Below are positions 10,389 through 23,126 of a DNA stretch of 64,000 nt, one piece after another. This DNA is from Coniella vitis (taxonomy: Eukaryota > Ascomycota > Sordariomycetes > Diaporthales > Schizoparmaceae): assembly GCA_011317545.1 (NCBI GenBank), contig WUJK01000009.1, forward strand, positions 124,001-188,000, written 5' to 3'. Positions within the stretch are counted from its first letter, which is position 1. Every line of letters begins with the position of its first letter. The notes under the pieces were generated by a model, which saw only the letters and a list, made by a program, of their open reading frames with translations, was not told where the DNA came from and searched no databases. The position numbers and the translations under genes were made by a program.

Positions 10389-13025
10389 TCAAGCCCACCC
10401 TTTCTTCCCCTTCAACCACGCAACAGTGTCAAAGCCCGTCTGGACTTTCATGCCAACGCGGGCATCCAGCACAAACGTCTCCCAGTTCTTGACGTGGTCC
10501 AGGTACTCGCTGCACTGCCGAACCTTTTCTTGTCGATACGCATCGGTTGTTATCGTGCTTTTCTTCTTGTTGCTGTTGCTGTCAGAGTCGGTTGTGTTTG
10601 TCTCATTATCGGTAGAAGGCCAGCACGTCGGGTCACAGCATTCCCTCCACGCCAGCACAGCGAGCTCGTAGTGTGCGCAGGGAGCAGTCCAGTCATCGCT
10701 GTGTTCGCCTTTGAATAATGCTCTGTGCACGGTTGTTAGCTTGCGACCTTATTCCGAGGAGCGATATTGTGGTATCGTAGAAAGCATGAACAAAAAGAAA
10801 GTTACCGGGGGAAAGAAAGCAAGACAACAATCAAACAGAGGGAAAAGACGATCTCTTACCGATCTTGCTTCGAAACAGGCTCAACCCTTTGCCTCGCCTC
10901 CGCATAGCGGCCCAAATTCGACAACAGGGCCGCTTCCGCAACAGCTTTGACAGCCGCCTCGTCCGGAATCGCCTTGAGCTTCTCAACCCTCTCACTGCTT
11001 ACCGTGCACCGTTCCCAGGCCAGACACTCTAGGGCCTTCTCAAGTGCCGCAGCAGGCATACGTTTAGCCCCATTCCACAAATAAGTCATTTCCTGACCCG
11101 GGCTGGCGCCCACAGCATCCGCCAAGTCGACGCCCCATTCTTTGGCGCGCGCTTCCCATTTAGCGACCTTGCGTAGCGCAAACACCTCAAAGGGCATCTG
11201 CCGCGCCATGAACTTCTTGCGCCCTGCGGCGGCTGTACTCTTGCGGAAATACTCTTCGGCGTGTTTCTTGTGGCGCTTTGCCTCGGTGTTGAGCGTGGAC
11301 TTTTCTTTAGAGTTACTACGAGCGGCGATGGCGAGTGCTAGGACCGCATCGCGGTACATTTCGACCTCGGCGCACCCAACAAAGTAGTAATAAAGGCTAT
11401 GACTCCAGTCGTTGAGCTCCGTACAGCGTAGGAAGCCCTCGCGCATCATCTGCCAATCCATGGTGAAGAGCGCATTCACAGATAGCTCAAACATGTTGAG
11501 GGCCGTAACCTGGCGCATCTTGCTGTCGCCAGCCGACTTGAGCACGGCAATGGCCTCGCTGAGCTTGCGTGCGTTGCCCAGCAGGCGGGCCTCTTCGACC
11601 TTCCACATGCCGCTTTCGGGGTATTGGGCACGCATGCGCGCGAGTAGGTCAGCGCACTGCTCCCGGGGGTACCCAACAATTTCATCGGGTTCGGCGAGCT
11701 CGGATCGGTCAGACTCGGAGGGGAGGATGTCGGCGAAAGCGAGCAGGCCATTGTAGTATGCGAGAAGCATGAGGCCTGCTACGCCTCCATTAATGTTGGA
11801 AAATTTTGTTGATTGCCAAAGCATCTACCCATTGTCAGCTTTCTGCAAGATGGATCCTCTTTGGGCGTGGCAAAATTTAGCGTACTTGTACACCACGGTC
11901 ACGATCGCCCTTGAAGCCGACAATGTACAATAACCGCGAAAAGGCTGGCGGAACCATGGATATGATGAGCAAGAGGATGCCAAAGCACATGTTAGCTCCC
12001 GAGTGCACGAAAATGTCAACTGGGTTCGTAAAAAGAGCCGAGTCCGGGCCGGCTTTGGCATTAAGAGGCCGCCGCGGTAGGCTCTGAAGAGGAGTGGTTG
12101 GAGTCTTTTGCGAAGTCGGCGTATCTGATCTTGTTCCGGGGAGAGATGCTGCTGCTGCTGCTGTGTCGATTCTGAGGCTCTCGATTTCTTTTTCTGATAT
12201 TGAGTTGGGTGCGGATTGGCTGTTGACCTTCTCCAAATGTCCTTCGTACGAAGCGGATGGCATCGGGTCGGCAACGCCCTCTGCAGCATCCACAAAGTCC
12301 AGATCACTATCAGAGTCAGAGTCCTTCTGAGAGCTAATCAGAAGTTCTTTATTCTCCTGTGATGAAGTCGGTATTGGTCCCTTTGCAACCCCATTTCCTT
12401 GCTGCTGATGAGCAGCCAGAGCATTGGCCTCTGCATCCATGATGGCATTGAGAGTAACAAATGCCTTGCGCAGCTTATAGAATCCCTTGATGCCCTCTGT
12501 CAAGCTTTCCTGCATCACCGAGACCATGGCTCCCATAAGCTGTGCTTCAGCATGCACCAACTGGTACTCTGTACCCGGCGGATACATTTCACAGCCTTTT
12601 GCCGCTACATGAGCACTACTTGCACCGCTACCACTGCCACGAAACCAACCTGCACCACTGCTACCATCAGCCTGTTTCTGGGCCTTCTTCATGTCGTTCC
12701 AGGCGCGCGTCTCGCAATCCGCCAGACGAGCTGATGCCTCAGCCATAATATCCTTTTCAAAACCTAGAATGGACCGCATGAAGATGGCGATGCCAAAGCC
12801 GAGTTGGTGGAAGGAAGACGAGTCCTTGCGGGCGCGCAGCTGCGCCTCTGCGCCGTCAATGTCATCATTGACGATCCGGTCTGTGGCCTGCATAGCATGT
12901 TGAAGGTCTGAGATCTCGACGTCCTGGGGGTCGGCGACTTGGTTGGTGCTGGCATTGCGGCTGGACGGGAGAATACTGCTCGCTGCCTTGCTTGCTGCGC
13001 CTCCAGACCTGAACCACGATGGCAT
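10389..13025 (-). CDS. IML2: Inclusion body clearance protein IML2 / TPR39 family (3 exons)
   Basis: Exons 13025-11886, 11824-10860 and 10722-10389 join in frame (GTACGC and GTAAGA donors, TAG and CAG acceptors) to 812 residues. The N-terminal half carries family motifs such as DLQHAMQATDRIVNDDIDGA and the ALITERGFYKL-like region, then an acidic Ser/Asp linker. A hydrophobic segment (CFGILLLIISMVPPAFSRLL) leads into GFKGDRDRGVQ joined across intron 1 to MLWQSTKFSNINGG. The C-terminal half is TPR-like helical repeats. In yeast Iml2 helps clear stress-induced protein inclusions with lipid droplets and is found at the mitochondrial outer membrane and cytosol. The length fits fungal homologues. 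A stop lies 12 bases past the first donor, so intron retention truncates the protein. Divergent from SEM1 with a 1.28 kb shared upstream region. Confidence 0.9.
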
Positions 13026-14302
13026 CGCGTGATGATGAATGCTTGAACAGCTTGTGATCAGAGGATATTTGGTGCGTCGACGCAGCCAAGCGCAGTGGTG
13101 CAGGGGTGTGTTGCTGCTTCTGGTGGTTGAAGGCTATCGTGGGGTTTGTCAGGATGACGTTGATGCCACCAGACTGGGTCGTTGTGAAAGGTGTTGGGCT
13201 CAGCAAAACGCCATGCCCCAGCCACAGGGAATAGTGCTTGAGTATAGACCAAGGAAAGGCTGTTACCGGCTAGCTTGCAGGATCGCTCAATGGCTGGTTG
13301 AAGTGTCTGAGTGAGTGAGTGAGTGAGTGAGTGTTGTCTCGATGGAAATGCACGCCTGCCTTGGCAAAGCTGGTGTAAGTGGGAGGATCGCGACAGCACA
13401 ATAGCCACGGGCTGTGGGTTTGTTTTCCAAGTGCAACAAGCAAAAGAAAGGATTAAGGCCGCCTTCGGGGTTTCAGACTGCTGGGAAAGGAAAAGAGTTG
13501 GAACCCACTTTGCAGAAGCAGAGAAGAGGTTATTTGGCAAGTCAAGACGAAAAGTAGAAAAAGTCGCTCGTCCTTGTTAGCCTCGTTTTACCTTCTTACA
13601 CTTGACAGCGTCAGCCAGCGTCAGCACCAGCCAGCTCCGAAGTCAACGTCCACTGTGCCTATGTACGTGCACACAGCCTTGCAGGTATTGCTTGCGCAAG
13701 TTTGGGAATACTTGCTTGCCTGGTCCCAAGAGAGTCAGTCCAGTGAAGCAAAAAGAGGCCGAGCCCGTCTGTGTGGTAACAACCTTCTTGGAAGCCAAGC
13801 CTGTACTTTGTCTAAGTCAGCCTTATGAGGCCCCCGAATTGGCCCCTTTTAGCGGAGCAGTGCTATCTCCGGGGCGCGCATGGCACGAACGCAGGTCCCA
13901 AAAAAGTCGCCCCGAACCTTCCGGCCAACAGGGCTGGCCGAAGTCCCGACTTGCCGCTGAACAGGGAGGTCCAAGGTTGCCATCGAGACTCCGTCAGCGC
14001 CTCGGTGCCTGCCGCATGAACGGAACTGTTGAAGCTGGACAGCCCCACTATAACTAGCTTACCTTAGCACGGCTATTGCCTTACTGCGTCACAAGCCGCG
14101 ACTTCAAGCACAACGTCTCCCAACTGCATGCTCTTCAGTACAAACAGCTTACACGCGTCAACCCAAGCAATCCGCAACATCGCACACAAAGAAGAGAAGA
14201 AAGTGCCCTTTTTAAACCTAAATCCAGAACGGACGCAATTTTGAACGACGCGCCGCTGTCATTATCACCACGAATCCCGAGCTTCACACTTATACACAGA
14301 CG
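13026..14302. promoter_or_regulatory. Divergent upstream region shared by IML2 and SEM1
   Basis: The two genes are transcribed away from each other, so their promoters and 5' UTRs lie in these 1.28 kb. A GTGA tetranucleotide repeat occupies about 13307-13333. No conserved operator is recognisable. The short open frames have no family resemblance. Confidence 0.45.
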
Positions 14303-14876
14303 ATGGCCTCCGCAGCCCCTCAAACCCAACCCGCCGCCTCCCACGAGGCTGGCAAGCCCGCCGACGAGCCGACCAAGAAGATTGCGCTTGAGGAGGATGA
14401 CGAGTTTGAAGACTTTCCCGTTGAGGGTAGGTCCTTAGATATACTCGGGCTCTAGCCTTCCCACTTCCTTTCCTACGCTACTTTCATACAACTCCCACTC
14501 CCTCCCCCCAGGAGCCTTTTCACTTCCCCTTCGGTTCCCGCATTATTCATTATGTGGCACCACTATGACACCGCATTCCACAGTTCCAAGACTGGATCCA
14601 TCAAATGGGCTGCTCACAAAATCTGATAATTTCCTCCACAGCAGACTGGCCGGCAGAAGAGACTGAAGCTGCCAACAGCGGCGAAACAACCAAGCACCTG
14701 TGGGAGGAATCGTGGGACGACGACGACACGAGCGATGACTTTTCAAAGCAGCTAAAGTAGGTTCAATCTCGTCCCTCTTCACCGAGAAGAAATGAAGCAG
14801 TCGAGCTGACTTGTCCCGGTTTCTGTACCACATTAGGGAAGAGCACAAGAAGGTCGAGGCTTCCAAGCGCCGATAA
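14303..14876 (+). CDS. SEM1: 26S proteasome regulatory subunit SEM1/DSS1 (3 exons)
   Basis: Exons 14303-14426, 14645-14756 and 14837-14876 give 91 residues. The conserved acidic/Trp block is complete: EDDEFEDFPVEDW across the first junction, then LWEESWDDDDTSDDFSKQL and a final helix EEHKKVEASKRR. Sem1 is an intrinsically disordered 70-90-residue protein that staples Rpn3-Rpn7 in the proteasome lid and also serves in TREX-2 mRNA export and in BRCA2-type complexes. The first 30 residues are a variable Ala/Pro-rich extension. Without the second splice the frame meets TAG directly after the Lys codon at 14758, so correct splicing is required for the C-terminal helix. The gene is too short and split to appear as one open frame. 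Confidence 0.93.
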
Positions 14877-15435
14877 AAATAGAGACATAGCGACAGCGAT
14901 CCAAATTAACATGCCAATAAATAGTGGGCGCTAGAAGAATTGTCTATCATTGGCCAACTGAAATGTCTTCTAGTCCTGAACATATGCGAGCCAATGCAGA
15001 GCCGGGCACTATCATATGGTTGGTCACTGAGATCGAGGAGGGTGATCGATGGGGAACTTGACAGTCACAGGTCGCCGGGCAGCATCATTTGACGTGAATG
15101 GGAGACGTCAAGACTATATTTAGAAAGGCCGCTGAGCCGCTCCCTAGGGAGAAACTGCTGGGCTGTCGTCTGAAAAACTTAGACCACCATCTATGCAATT
15201 ACGAAGACATGAAAAAGAACACCAAAATCACCTTCACCGGCTCGTCTTGGGAGACGTACAACCGAAGTCACTTCCATATCGTATTGCTTTGGCTTTGTCT
15301 ATACGCTCTGTTTTATTTCACAGACTAGCCATCCCTTTTCCCGACCTTTGCGTACTTGAACAGATATATCACTATTCATTCCTTCTTCACACAAGGGCAC
15401 ATGTCCAGCCTCTTTTCATATTCCAGAGTACAGAC
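14877..15435. other. Spacer between convergent SEM1 and PGK1
   Basis: About 560 bases between the 3' ends of two convergent genes; it should contain both 3' UTRs. No other feature is evident. Confidence 0.5.
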
Positions 15436-17087
15436 TTACTTGCTCGACAGCGCCGTCACACCGGGCAGCTCCTTGCCCTCGAGCAGCTCCAGGCTGGCAC
15501 CGCCGCCAGTCGACACGTGCGACAGCTTGTCCTCCACGCCATACTTGGCCGCAACAGTGGCCGTGTCACCACCACCGATGATGACAATCTTGCCAGACTG
15601 TGCAGCAGAGACCGCAGCGTCGAGGGTGGCCTTGGTGCCGTTTGCAAACTTCTCAAACTCAAAGACACCAGCGGGGCCGTTCCAGAGGATCGTCTTGGCC
15701 TCGTCAATGGCCTCCTTGTACAGCTTGACCGACTCCTCGCCGCAGTCCAGGCCCATCCAGCCCTCGGGAATACCCTCGGCGTCGGTAGCCTTGCCCGTGT
15801 TGGCGTTGGCGTCGAACTTGTCAGCGGTGATGTAGTCAACGGGCAGGACAACCTTGACGTTGTTCTTCTTGGCCTTTTCCATCAGCTGGGGCACCGTCTT
15901 GGCGCCGGCCTCGTCGAACAGGGAAGTACCAATGGGCACATTGTAGAGCGTCTTCTTGAAGGTGAAAGCCATGCCACCGCATACGATGAGGGTGTTGACC
16001 TTGTCCAGCAGGTTGTCAATGAGCTGGATCTTGTCCGAGACCTTGGCGCCACCGAGGATAGCCAGGAAGGGACGCTGGGGCGACTCAAGCGCCTTGGCAA
16101 AGTATTCGAGCTCCTTCTTCATGAGGAAACCGGAAGCCTTTTGGGGCAGGTCGACACCGACCATGGAAGAGTGAGCGCGGTGGGCGGTGCCAAACGCGTC
16201 GTCTGTGAAAATGGTTACAAATTAGTTTCTTTGGTCCATAAAAGTTGGTCGGAAAAGAAGGGGTAAAGGGGCGGGAGGTGGGAAACATATAGGGATAGCA
16301 AAGGCGGGCAGGCACCTAGACAGAAAGAACTTACTGATGTAGACATCGCCCAGAGCAGTCAATCCCTTTCTGAACTCAGTGACCTTCTCCTTGTCGGCCT
16401 TGGTCTTGTTGCCATCCTTGTCCTTGGCCGAACCCTCCTCCTCAATGTGGAAGCGCAGGTTCTCGAGCAGCACAACGCCGCCGCCCTCGGTCTTGTTGAC
16501 AATGGCCTCAACCTCGGAGCCAACGCAGTCGGGGGCAAAGGTTACCGACTTGCCCAGCAGCTTCTCGAGCTCGGGGACAACGGGCTGCAGGCTGTACTTT
16601 GCGTTGGGGCTGCCGTTGGGACGGCCGAGATGGGACATGAGCACCACAGCCTTGGCGCCATTGTCGATGGCATACTTGATGGTGGGGATGGCGCCGGCAA
16701 TGCGCTGGTTGTTGGTCACCTTCTTGTCGGCGTCGAGGGGGACGTTGAAGTCGACCTGAGGGAAACGTGGATTTGTTAGTTTCAGATTGGCTTCTCTAGC
16801 TTGGGTAGACCCAGCTATGGTCTGAGTCTTGGGTTTTGTTGGGGAACTCGGTTTGGACGACTATAGCCGGCGCGCTCAACTTCGGGCATAGAGCAATGCA
16901 GAAATGGTATCCCGAGTTTCGCTGGCCTGGGGAGAGATCGTCGCGGAGCCAATCCGCAAGTACCCATGTTCCAAGGACTCGAGGTAAGAGAAGAGGATTT
17001 GGGAAAGGCAAATTAGCTCACCCGGATGAGGACGCGCTTGCCCTTAAGGTCGACATCAGTGATAGAAAGCTTGTTCGACAGAGACAT
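15436..17087 (-). CDS. PGK1: Phosphoglycerate kinase (3 exons)
   Basis: Exons 17087-17022, 16755-16335 and 16202-15436 encode 417 residues, the usual length for eukaryotic PGK. The enzyme makes ATP from 1,3-bisphosphoglycerate and ADP in cytosolic glycolysis. Family landmarks are intact: start MSLSNKLSITDVDLKGKRVL, RVDFNVPLD across the first junction, SHLGRPNG, LLENLRFH, the GGAKVSDK block, the nucleotide-site GGGDTATVAAKYG and VSTGGGASLELLEGKELPG near the C-terminus. Codon use is strongly biased to C/G-ending codons, as expected for a highly expressed gene. The start codon lies 694 bases from the edge of the RIP island. Nothing is missing, so the gene should be functional. Confidence 0.98.
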
Positions 17088-17778
17088 GGTTGCAAAGACT
17101 ATGTTTAAGGGTATCAATTCGGGTTGTGCAGCACTCGATGTACAGGAAAAAGCCTGGAGAAAGTTGTAGGCTGGTATTTGCGGATAAGCAGGTGTGTCGC
17201 TGGGGCAAGAGAAGCTCAAAAAGCTCAGGAGATGGGTTGGGCGCTCATTAAGTATAGTGGGGGCGGGGTTGATGCTCCCAGTGGAGCTTCTCAGAAGCCT
17301 CGCGCCAAGTGACGTCGGATTGGGTTATGCGACACTTGAGAGTGGTGGTCTGCTTCATGGCGCTCAGCTGATTCTCCCACGCGCGATATTTCTCGCCCTT
17401 GTTGATTTGAAAGAGTCAGAAAGTGACAGGAAAGAACGAGAAGACCAGCAGATCATGGTGATATTGCGTCCGTCTTGCTAAACTCATGCCAGAGGTAAAG
17501 GTGGGAACAATTTATATCCAATTCACTCAAGTACATTGCTTACATCGGTTCCTAACGGGATTTGCGGTGGCATCTTAGGTGAAGACACTAGTATTTTCAT
17601 CTCATCCATCTTCATACTCCGACTTGCCCAGAACAGGAGTCCAATGGTTGGATTGGCTTGTTTATAGCAACTTGAGCCAAGCTATCCAACAATTGTTGAC
17701 TTTCCAGTATATGAATCGGACTCTCGGCGGAACCACGTCTCGGCTTTGGAACGAGACGGCTGTCGGGGGGCGTACTAC
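17088..17778 (-). promoter_or_regulatory. PGK1 upstream region abutting the RIP island
   Basis: This 0.69 kb is all the normal-composition DNA upstream of PGK1. A GC-rich box (gggggcgggg on +, 17259-17268) sits beside a TATA-like tatact (17251-17256 read on the minus strand), roughly 165-180 bases before the ATG, a plausible core promoter. That assignment is inference. Base composition switches abruptly at about 17,820. Confidence 0.4.
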
Positions 17779-17780
17779 TA

Positions 17781-17829
17781 CGGAGGTCTGCAGCGCTTAC
17801 TATCCTATATTTTATTCCTGAATTAATTT
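17781..17829 (+). repeat. Left terminal inverted repeat (49 bp)
   Basis: Matches the reverse complement of 40670-40718 at 48 of 49 positions. The single difference is T here against C on the right copy in a CpA context, consistent with one RIP transition. Flanked outside by TA. Confidence 0.9.
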
Positions 17830-19094
17830 TAGGGTAGGGTGGGTTTTTTGCGGAGATATGCTTACGCTCGTAGGCTGTTTTTAGACCTAGCGCCTCGTAT
17901 AGACTATATACTAGCCCTAATATATCTTCGAGTTAGTTACTAGGTCTTTATCTATTAATATTAATACTAGTATATAATCTATACTTTATTACTTAATAAA
18001 TCTATATACTTAGTTAATAGTTTTATAAGTAAAGTTTATTAATAAAGCTATTAAATATTATAATATTATATAGCGCTTTACTATATATAGCTCTATTAAT
18101 AAGGTTATTATAGATTTCCCGTATCTAGTAACTTACTATATATAATATAGTAGCCTATACTTTTATCTCTATAACCTTATAACTCTCTATCCTACCTTAA
18201 TATCTCTTCCTTCTCCTTTATAACTTACTTTAACTCTTTCCCTCTTTTCTTTTATATTTACCCTCCTTTTATCTATTATACTATTATATTTTCGCCCCTT
18301 AAGGTATTAATTATACCTTTAAGCCTTCTTTTTATAATATATACTTTACCTTATATCCTAAGGTACTAATATCGCTAAAATCTTTATACTATCTCCGTAA
18401 CTAAGATCTAAGTATACCTTCTAAGATATAACTAAAACGAGGGAAGAAGGCAGCGGAGGCTATAGATAATAACGCTTCCTCGAACTCCTTAAATATATAT
18501 ACCTCCTAGTCTGCCTCCGCCGCTCCCTCTATATTTACGCCGGGCTCCTCGGCTAGTATAAGTATTTCTTCTAATTATATTACTTAATATAGCGATAAAA
18601 TCCAGCTTATCTTCGTATAAGAATTTTTTAACCTCTCTAAAGATCTTTTATAGCTTATACCTATACCTAACTTAAAGTAATACCTTAAACGCTTTAAGAT
18701 AAAAACGAAAGCGGCCTTTACGAAAACTCTATCTTTATTATAGAAGTATAACCTTCTTCTTAATTATAGCTTCCTACCGCTTTATAAGATTAAATTATTA
18801 AGCTAAGAACCTTTATACCTATTATAATAAGATATTCGAGCTAATACTTTAGAATTCGTCGATTATAAACTATATAAGCTAACGACTAAGGAAATTAAAT
18901 CGAATACTAATTTCGTTAATAAAATCTACCTACTTCTTACTTTATATTACCCTTTAATATCGGTTATAATATCGAACGAAGTCCTTAGAGAGATATTAGA
19001 TTTTAAGGAAGTTCGGTATATTTATATATATTAGATTTATCTTAATAAATATAAAAATACCTTTAAGATATATTACTTATAACTATTTATTTAA

Positions 19095-19215
19095 TTAATA
19101 TTATAGGGTATTAACTTCCTCCCTTTTATTATATCGTAAGTATTTATATTATATCGAATATTATAAGGATAAGTTAATATTATAGGGTATTAATTTATCC
19201 TTATAATACCTAAAT
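19095..19215. repeat. Degenerate hairpin with repeated gggtattaa motif
   Basis: The motif tagggtattaa occurs twice (near 19107 and 19187), and ttataaggataa near 19157 is followed by its reverse complement near 19196. This looks like a small MITE-like or hairpin relict inside the larger element. RIP has blurred its ends, so limits are approximate. Confidence 0.35.
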
Positions 19216-21054
19216 TATAGTCCCTTAATAATACCGGGTAATATATAATATACCGATAATAAATTCGTACCTTATAATACTAACTCTTCTTATAATCTAA
19301 CCTTAAATCCTTATTAACTATCTATCGATTCCTTTAACCTTTAAATACTTTAAGCCCCTAATCTAAGCGAAGATTTATAAATTCTAGAATTATATTATAA
19401 CCCTAGCCGATATTATAAAATAATACGTTAAGCTAATCGAAGTATTTAATAACGCGATATTATATACTATCTATTAGATTATAATCGATAATACTTTAGC
19501 TTTTATCTAGTTAATTCGTAATAGCGATTTAAGCTTACCTAATCCTAATCGTATTAATATTAATACTATTATAAATATAATAATCCTTTAATACCTTTAC
19601 TATTATCCGATAGATCTTATAGGTATAATAACTAAGCGGTATAATACCTTTAAACCGTCCTATAAATATCCTTAGGGCTTTTCTTATAATAATCTTTTTA
19701 AAGGTATAGCCTTATATATTTATTATATTAAATAGTAGTATAACTTTAGTTTTATTAATATTAAAAAACTTTCTCTTAATCTATAGAAGATACTATTAAA
19801 CGGTATTAAAGCTATTATATTAAGAGCTAAAGCTACTACCGCTATATATAGAAGGTTCTTAGCCGATAATACCGATATAATACCTAACCGTTTAGCTATA
19901 AATATTATACTTATTATAGTAAAGATACTTATATATTATATAAATACTATTATATCTTAAAAGCTCGATAACTAGAAGGCTAATATTAGTATATTATATA
20001 ATCGCCTTTAGAAATAAACCGGCTTTCTCGTACTTATTACTAAGTATAATAACCTTAATAAGGGTAGTAAATAAAGCCGAGATTATAATCGGCGTTAGTA
20101 AATATTAGATACTATAATAAGCCTCTAGCCTATCGACCTATAAGGCGTATAGCGTATATTTAGCGAAATCTACCGCCGGGCCTTACTCCTATAACCTATT
20201 ATTACTTTAATTAAAAAGGAAGATATATTAAACTAATTCCGTTTACTATTACTAAATAGTAATAATATAGAGTAATATATTATAAGTCTTAAATATAATA
20301 ATAACCTTTTAAAAGCGGCTCTAAATAAGGCTAAGGTATAATAAAATATACCTATTATATTATAGATTTAGCGCGCTAAGCTTATATAATATTATATAAT
20401 ATATAATCTTCTCCTTTCTCGATTACCTTTTTAGATTAATCTTAAGTAGGCGATTATAGATCTCGGTATATATTATACCGGCCGAGATAGCGATAACCGT
20501 TATAATAATTTACGGATTTCTCGCCGAAAAAACGAAGATAGATCTCCTACCTTCTCCTTTACCCTAAAAGCCTTTTAAATTATCGATATAATACTATTAG
20601 GATACTATTTAATTTAAAGAATATTATAGTAATAACTATTTTAATAGATATTAATTATTTAGCTTATATAACGAAGAGTATTATTTATAATATATTTCTT
20701 ACGAATAAGGTTAATACGAGGAAAACCTTAACTTTTATTATAGAATAATATATCTTTATTAAAGCTTATATCCGATAACTTAAAGAATTTTAGCTTAAGG
20801 AGTATAATAAGATAGAACTAATACTTATTATACCGATATTATTAATAGTCTTAATAAACCTAGTTAAATAATACTTAGAGGAGATTATTAAATATTTCCC
20901 TCCTAATACTTTCTAACTCCGGATATTCTATAAATCCGTTTCTAATACCTTATATAATTTATAGTTATAATAAGCCGTTATATCTCGGTAATAGCTTTAA
21001 ATAGAAATAGAGCTAGCTATATTTAAGGTATTAAAGTTTATAATAAGTATATTA

Positions 21055-21175
21055 TCCTTATATTAATACCTTAAAATATAAAGTTAATAATAATAGTTTT
21101 CCTATATTAATACCTTAGGGTATTAATATATATTATAAACTATATATTATTAACTTTATACCTTAAAGTACTAAT
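21055..21175. repeat. Imperfect inverted repeat, possible MITE remnant
   Basis: An arm with attaataccttaaaatat and aaagttaataata is followed after a short loop by its imperfect reverse complement (attattaactttat then taaagtactaat). The centre carries ccttagggtattaa, also seen near 19107, 19187 and 27170. Probably a short non-autonomous element or a self-pairing part of the host element. Confidence 0.4.
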
Positions 21176-22835
21176 ATACTCTATATATTCTATATTATTA
21201 TATTTCGTACCTTAGTATATTATTATTACCTCTCTTATATTTACTAATATATATTACCTCTAGAATATAAGGAAGGTATAGATCTTTTTATATTTTATAA
21301 CTATATTATACCTCCTCTAATAGGATTAAGCCTTAGCTTTTATTAAGGATAGATTTAAGCTTCCTTATTATTAAGGATTATAGGAAGCTAATACCTAAGA
21401 TATTATACTTAGCTATAATATTAATTACCTTACTCTTATCCGTAATACTATTAATATAGCTTATACCGGGCTTACCTAAGATAAAGGTAAAGGTAAAACT
21501 AAAGGTAAAGCTAATATATAACTATTATTAGATAATACCCTAGCTATAGCTTAATCCGAATAGGAAGTTAATAATTAGGACCTTAAGGAAGCTATTAAGT
21601 ATAAGGTAGTATTCGATAATAGCCCCGATAACCCCGATAATAAGGATAATTAGGTTTTAGAAGCTCGAAATATACCCGAGTATATATAAATTCGCCTTAT
21701 TAAAGAGTAGATTAAGGCGGGAAAACCGATTTTATTCGAATATAACGGCGAGACTATTCTAATAATCGTATAATTCTTCTATTAATACCGTATATAAGAA
21801 TTTCCGCTTAGATTCTACTTTTAATATATAATCCTCGACGAATACTATATTATCCGTAATCGCTTAATAAGCTAGGTTAAGGTAATTAGGCTTATCTTTT
21901 ATAATATATAAAACCGCCCTAACTTAATTTAGAATCTATCCTTACTAATTATAATCTTTATTATACCTATTATTAATTAATAATCTAATTATTATAGCTT
22001 AGCTAGTTTATTTTAGGAGAATATAAGCTTAGAATACGATATTAATTAGGAGAAGTTATCCCTAAATATAAAGCTATAATTAAATAACTAGGGTTTCCTA
22101 GCCTTTCTTCCCGAGGAAATACCTAGTAAATATAAGTAATAACTTATATAAATAACTATAAAATATAAATAAAGGTAATAGATACTTACGCCTAAATATT
22201 AGACCTTATATAACTCGACGGAGGATAAATAGTATATTATTATCCGTAATATATTAGCTTATATCGGTATACGCCGGGGAATAAATATAATTACCCGCTT
22301 ACCCGATTATATAAATAGGGACCTATAGCTAATCTATCCTTATAATAATATTCCCCCTTATTAAATTTAAATATATAAATTATCCTATAATCTATTTAAA
22401 GATTAAGTAAATAAGTATATAAACGCTTATTTTAAGGACCTTTATATAAAAGCGCTTAATAATACCTAAGAGTATAATATTCGGATTACTCCTAATAAGA
22501 ATAAATCTATAATTATAAAGGATAACCCTATAAAGATATCCGTTCGTCTTAATAGTAGATTAATATATATTCTAATAATTATATCGATAGATTAGCTTAG
22601 CTATATTATTATAATTAGGAATAATCTAATTAATAAGAGGTCGGATTAGGAGGCCTTTACTAATCTTATTAAAGCCGGTAAAGTTAAGAGCGGAGCTATA
22701 TTAGTATATAAGGTTATTATATAGAATATCTATAACCGGGCTATAAATACCCTTATATTCGGCGTAGGCTATACTAAGGTAATCCTTTAGGGTATTAGAG
22801 ATAATAGTCTTACCTACCTTTAACTTCTTAGGTTT

Positions 22836-23126
22836 TATTAGAACCCTACCCTAAACGCTAGGAAAGCGCAGCGGTAACGTAGTCCCTGCGGCTTGGAATA
22901 AGGGCCTGCCGGCAGCTCTCGGCAGGCAGCTATAGAATCTCAAAGATATAAAGAGCCGTCGGAAGCTTCGGAAACTAGTGAATAGAGAGGAGATTTCTCT
23001 TTAGGTTTAGTTTCTATTAACGAATACTACTATTATAATATCTTCTATACGATATAGCTGCTTTTACGCTAAGAACTCGTCGTCTATATTATACTTTATC
23101 ACCTTATAATAACCTACCTCCTAATA
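22836..23126 (+). repeat. 5' LTR of element 1 (291 bp)
   Basis: Same length as the 3' copy. It keeps TG/CA at sites where the 3' copy has TA (for example cctgcggcttgg here, cctacggcttag there), and shows the reverse pattern at its own 3' end. Confidence 0.9.

Larger units (their letters stand above)
17830..22830 (+). pseudogene. RIP-destroyed coding remnants of the host TIR element, left part
   Basis: Long stretches of the + strand remain protein-like once TAA and TAG are ignored. Examples are about 18,470-19,070 (contains NFVNKIYLLLTLYYPLISV) and about 19,370-20,580 (contains RISRRKNEDRSPTFSFTLK). TGA stops are almost absent because TG itself has been eliminated, so nearly every stop can be explained as CAA/CAG or TGG changed by RIP. 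Further coding-like blocks follow at about 21,690-21,950 and 22,430-22,830. I recognise no domain. Frame changes between blocks show several genes, introns or small indels. The last block is interrupted by the LTR element at 22,836. Confidence 0.55.

Noticed and set aside
15193..16266. A 357-codon open frame on the + strand
   Set aside because: It is the antisense shadow of PGK1 exon 3, created by strong codon bias.
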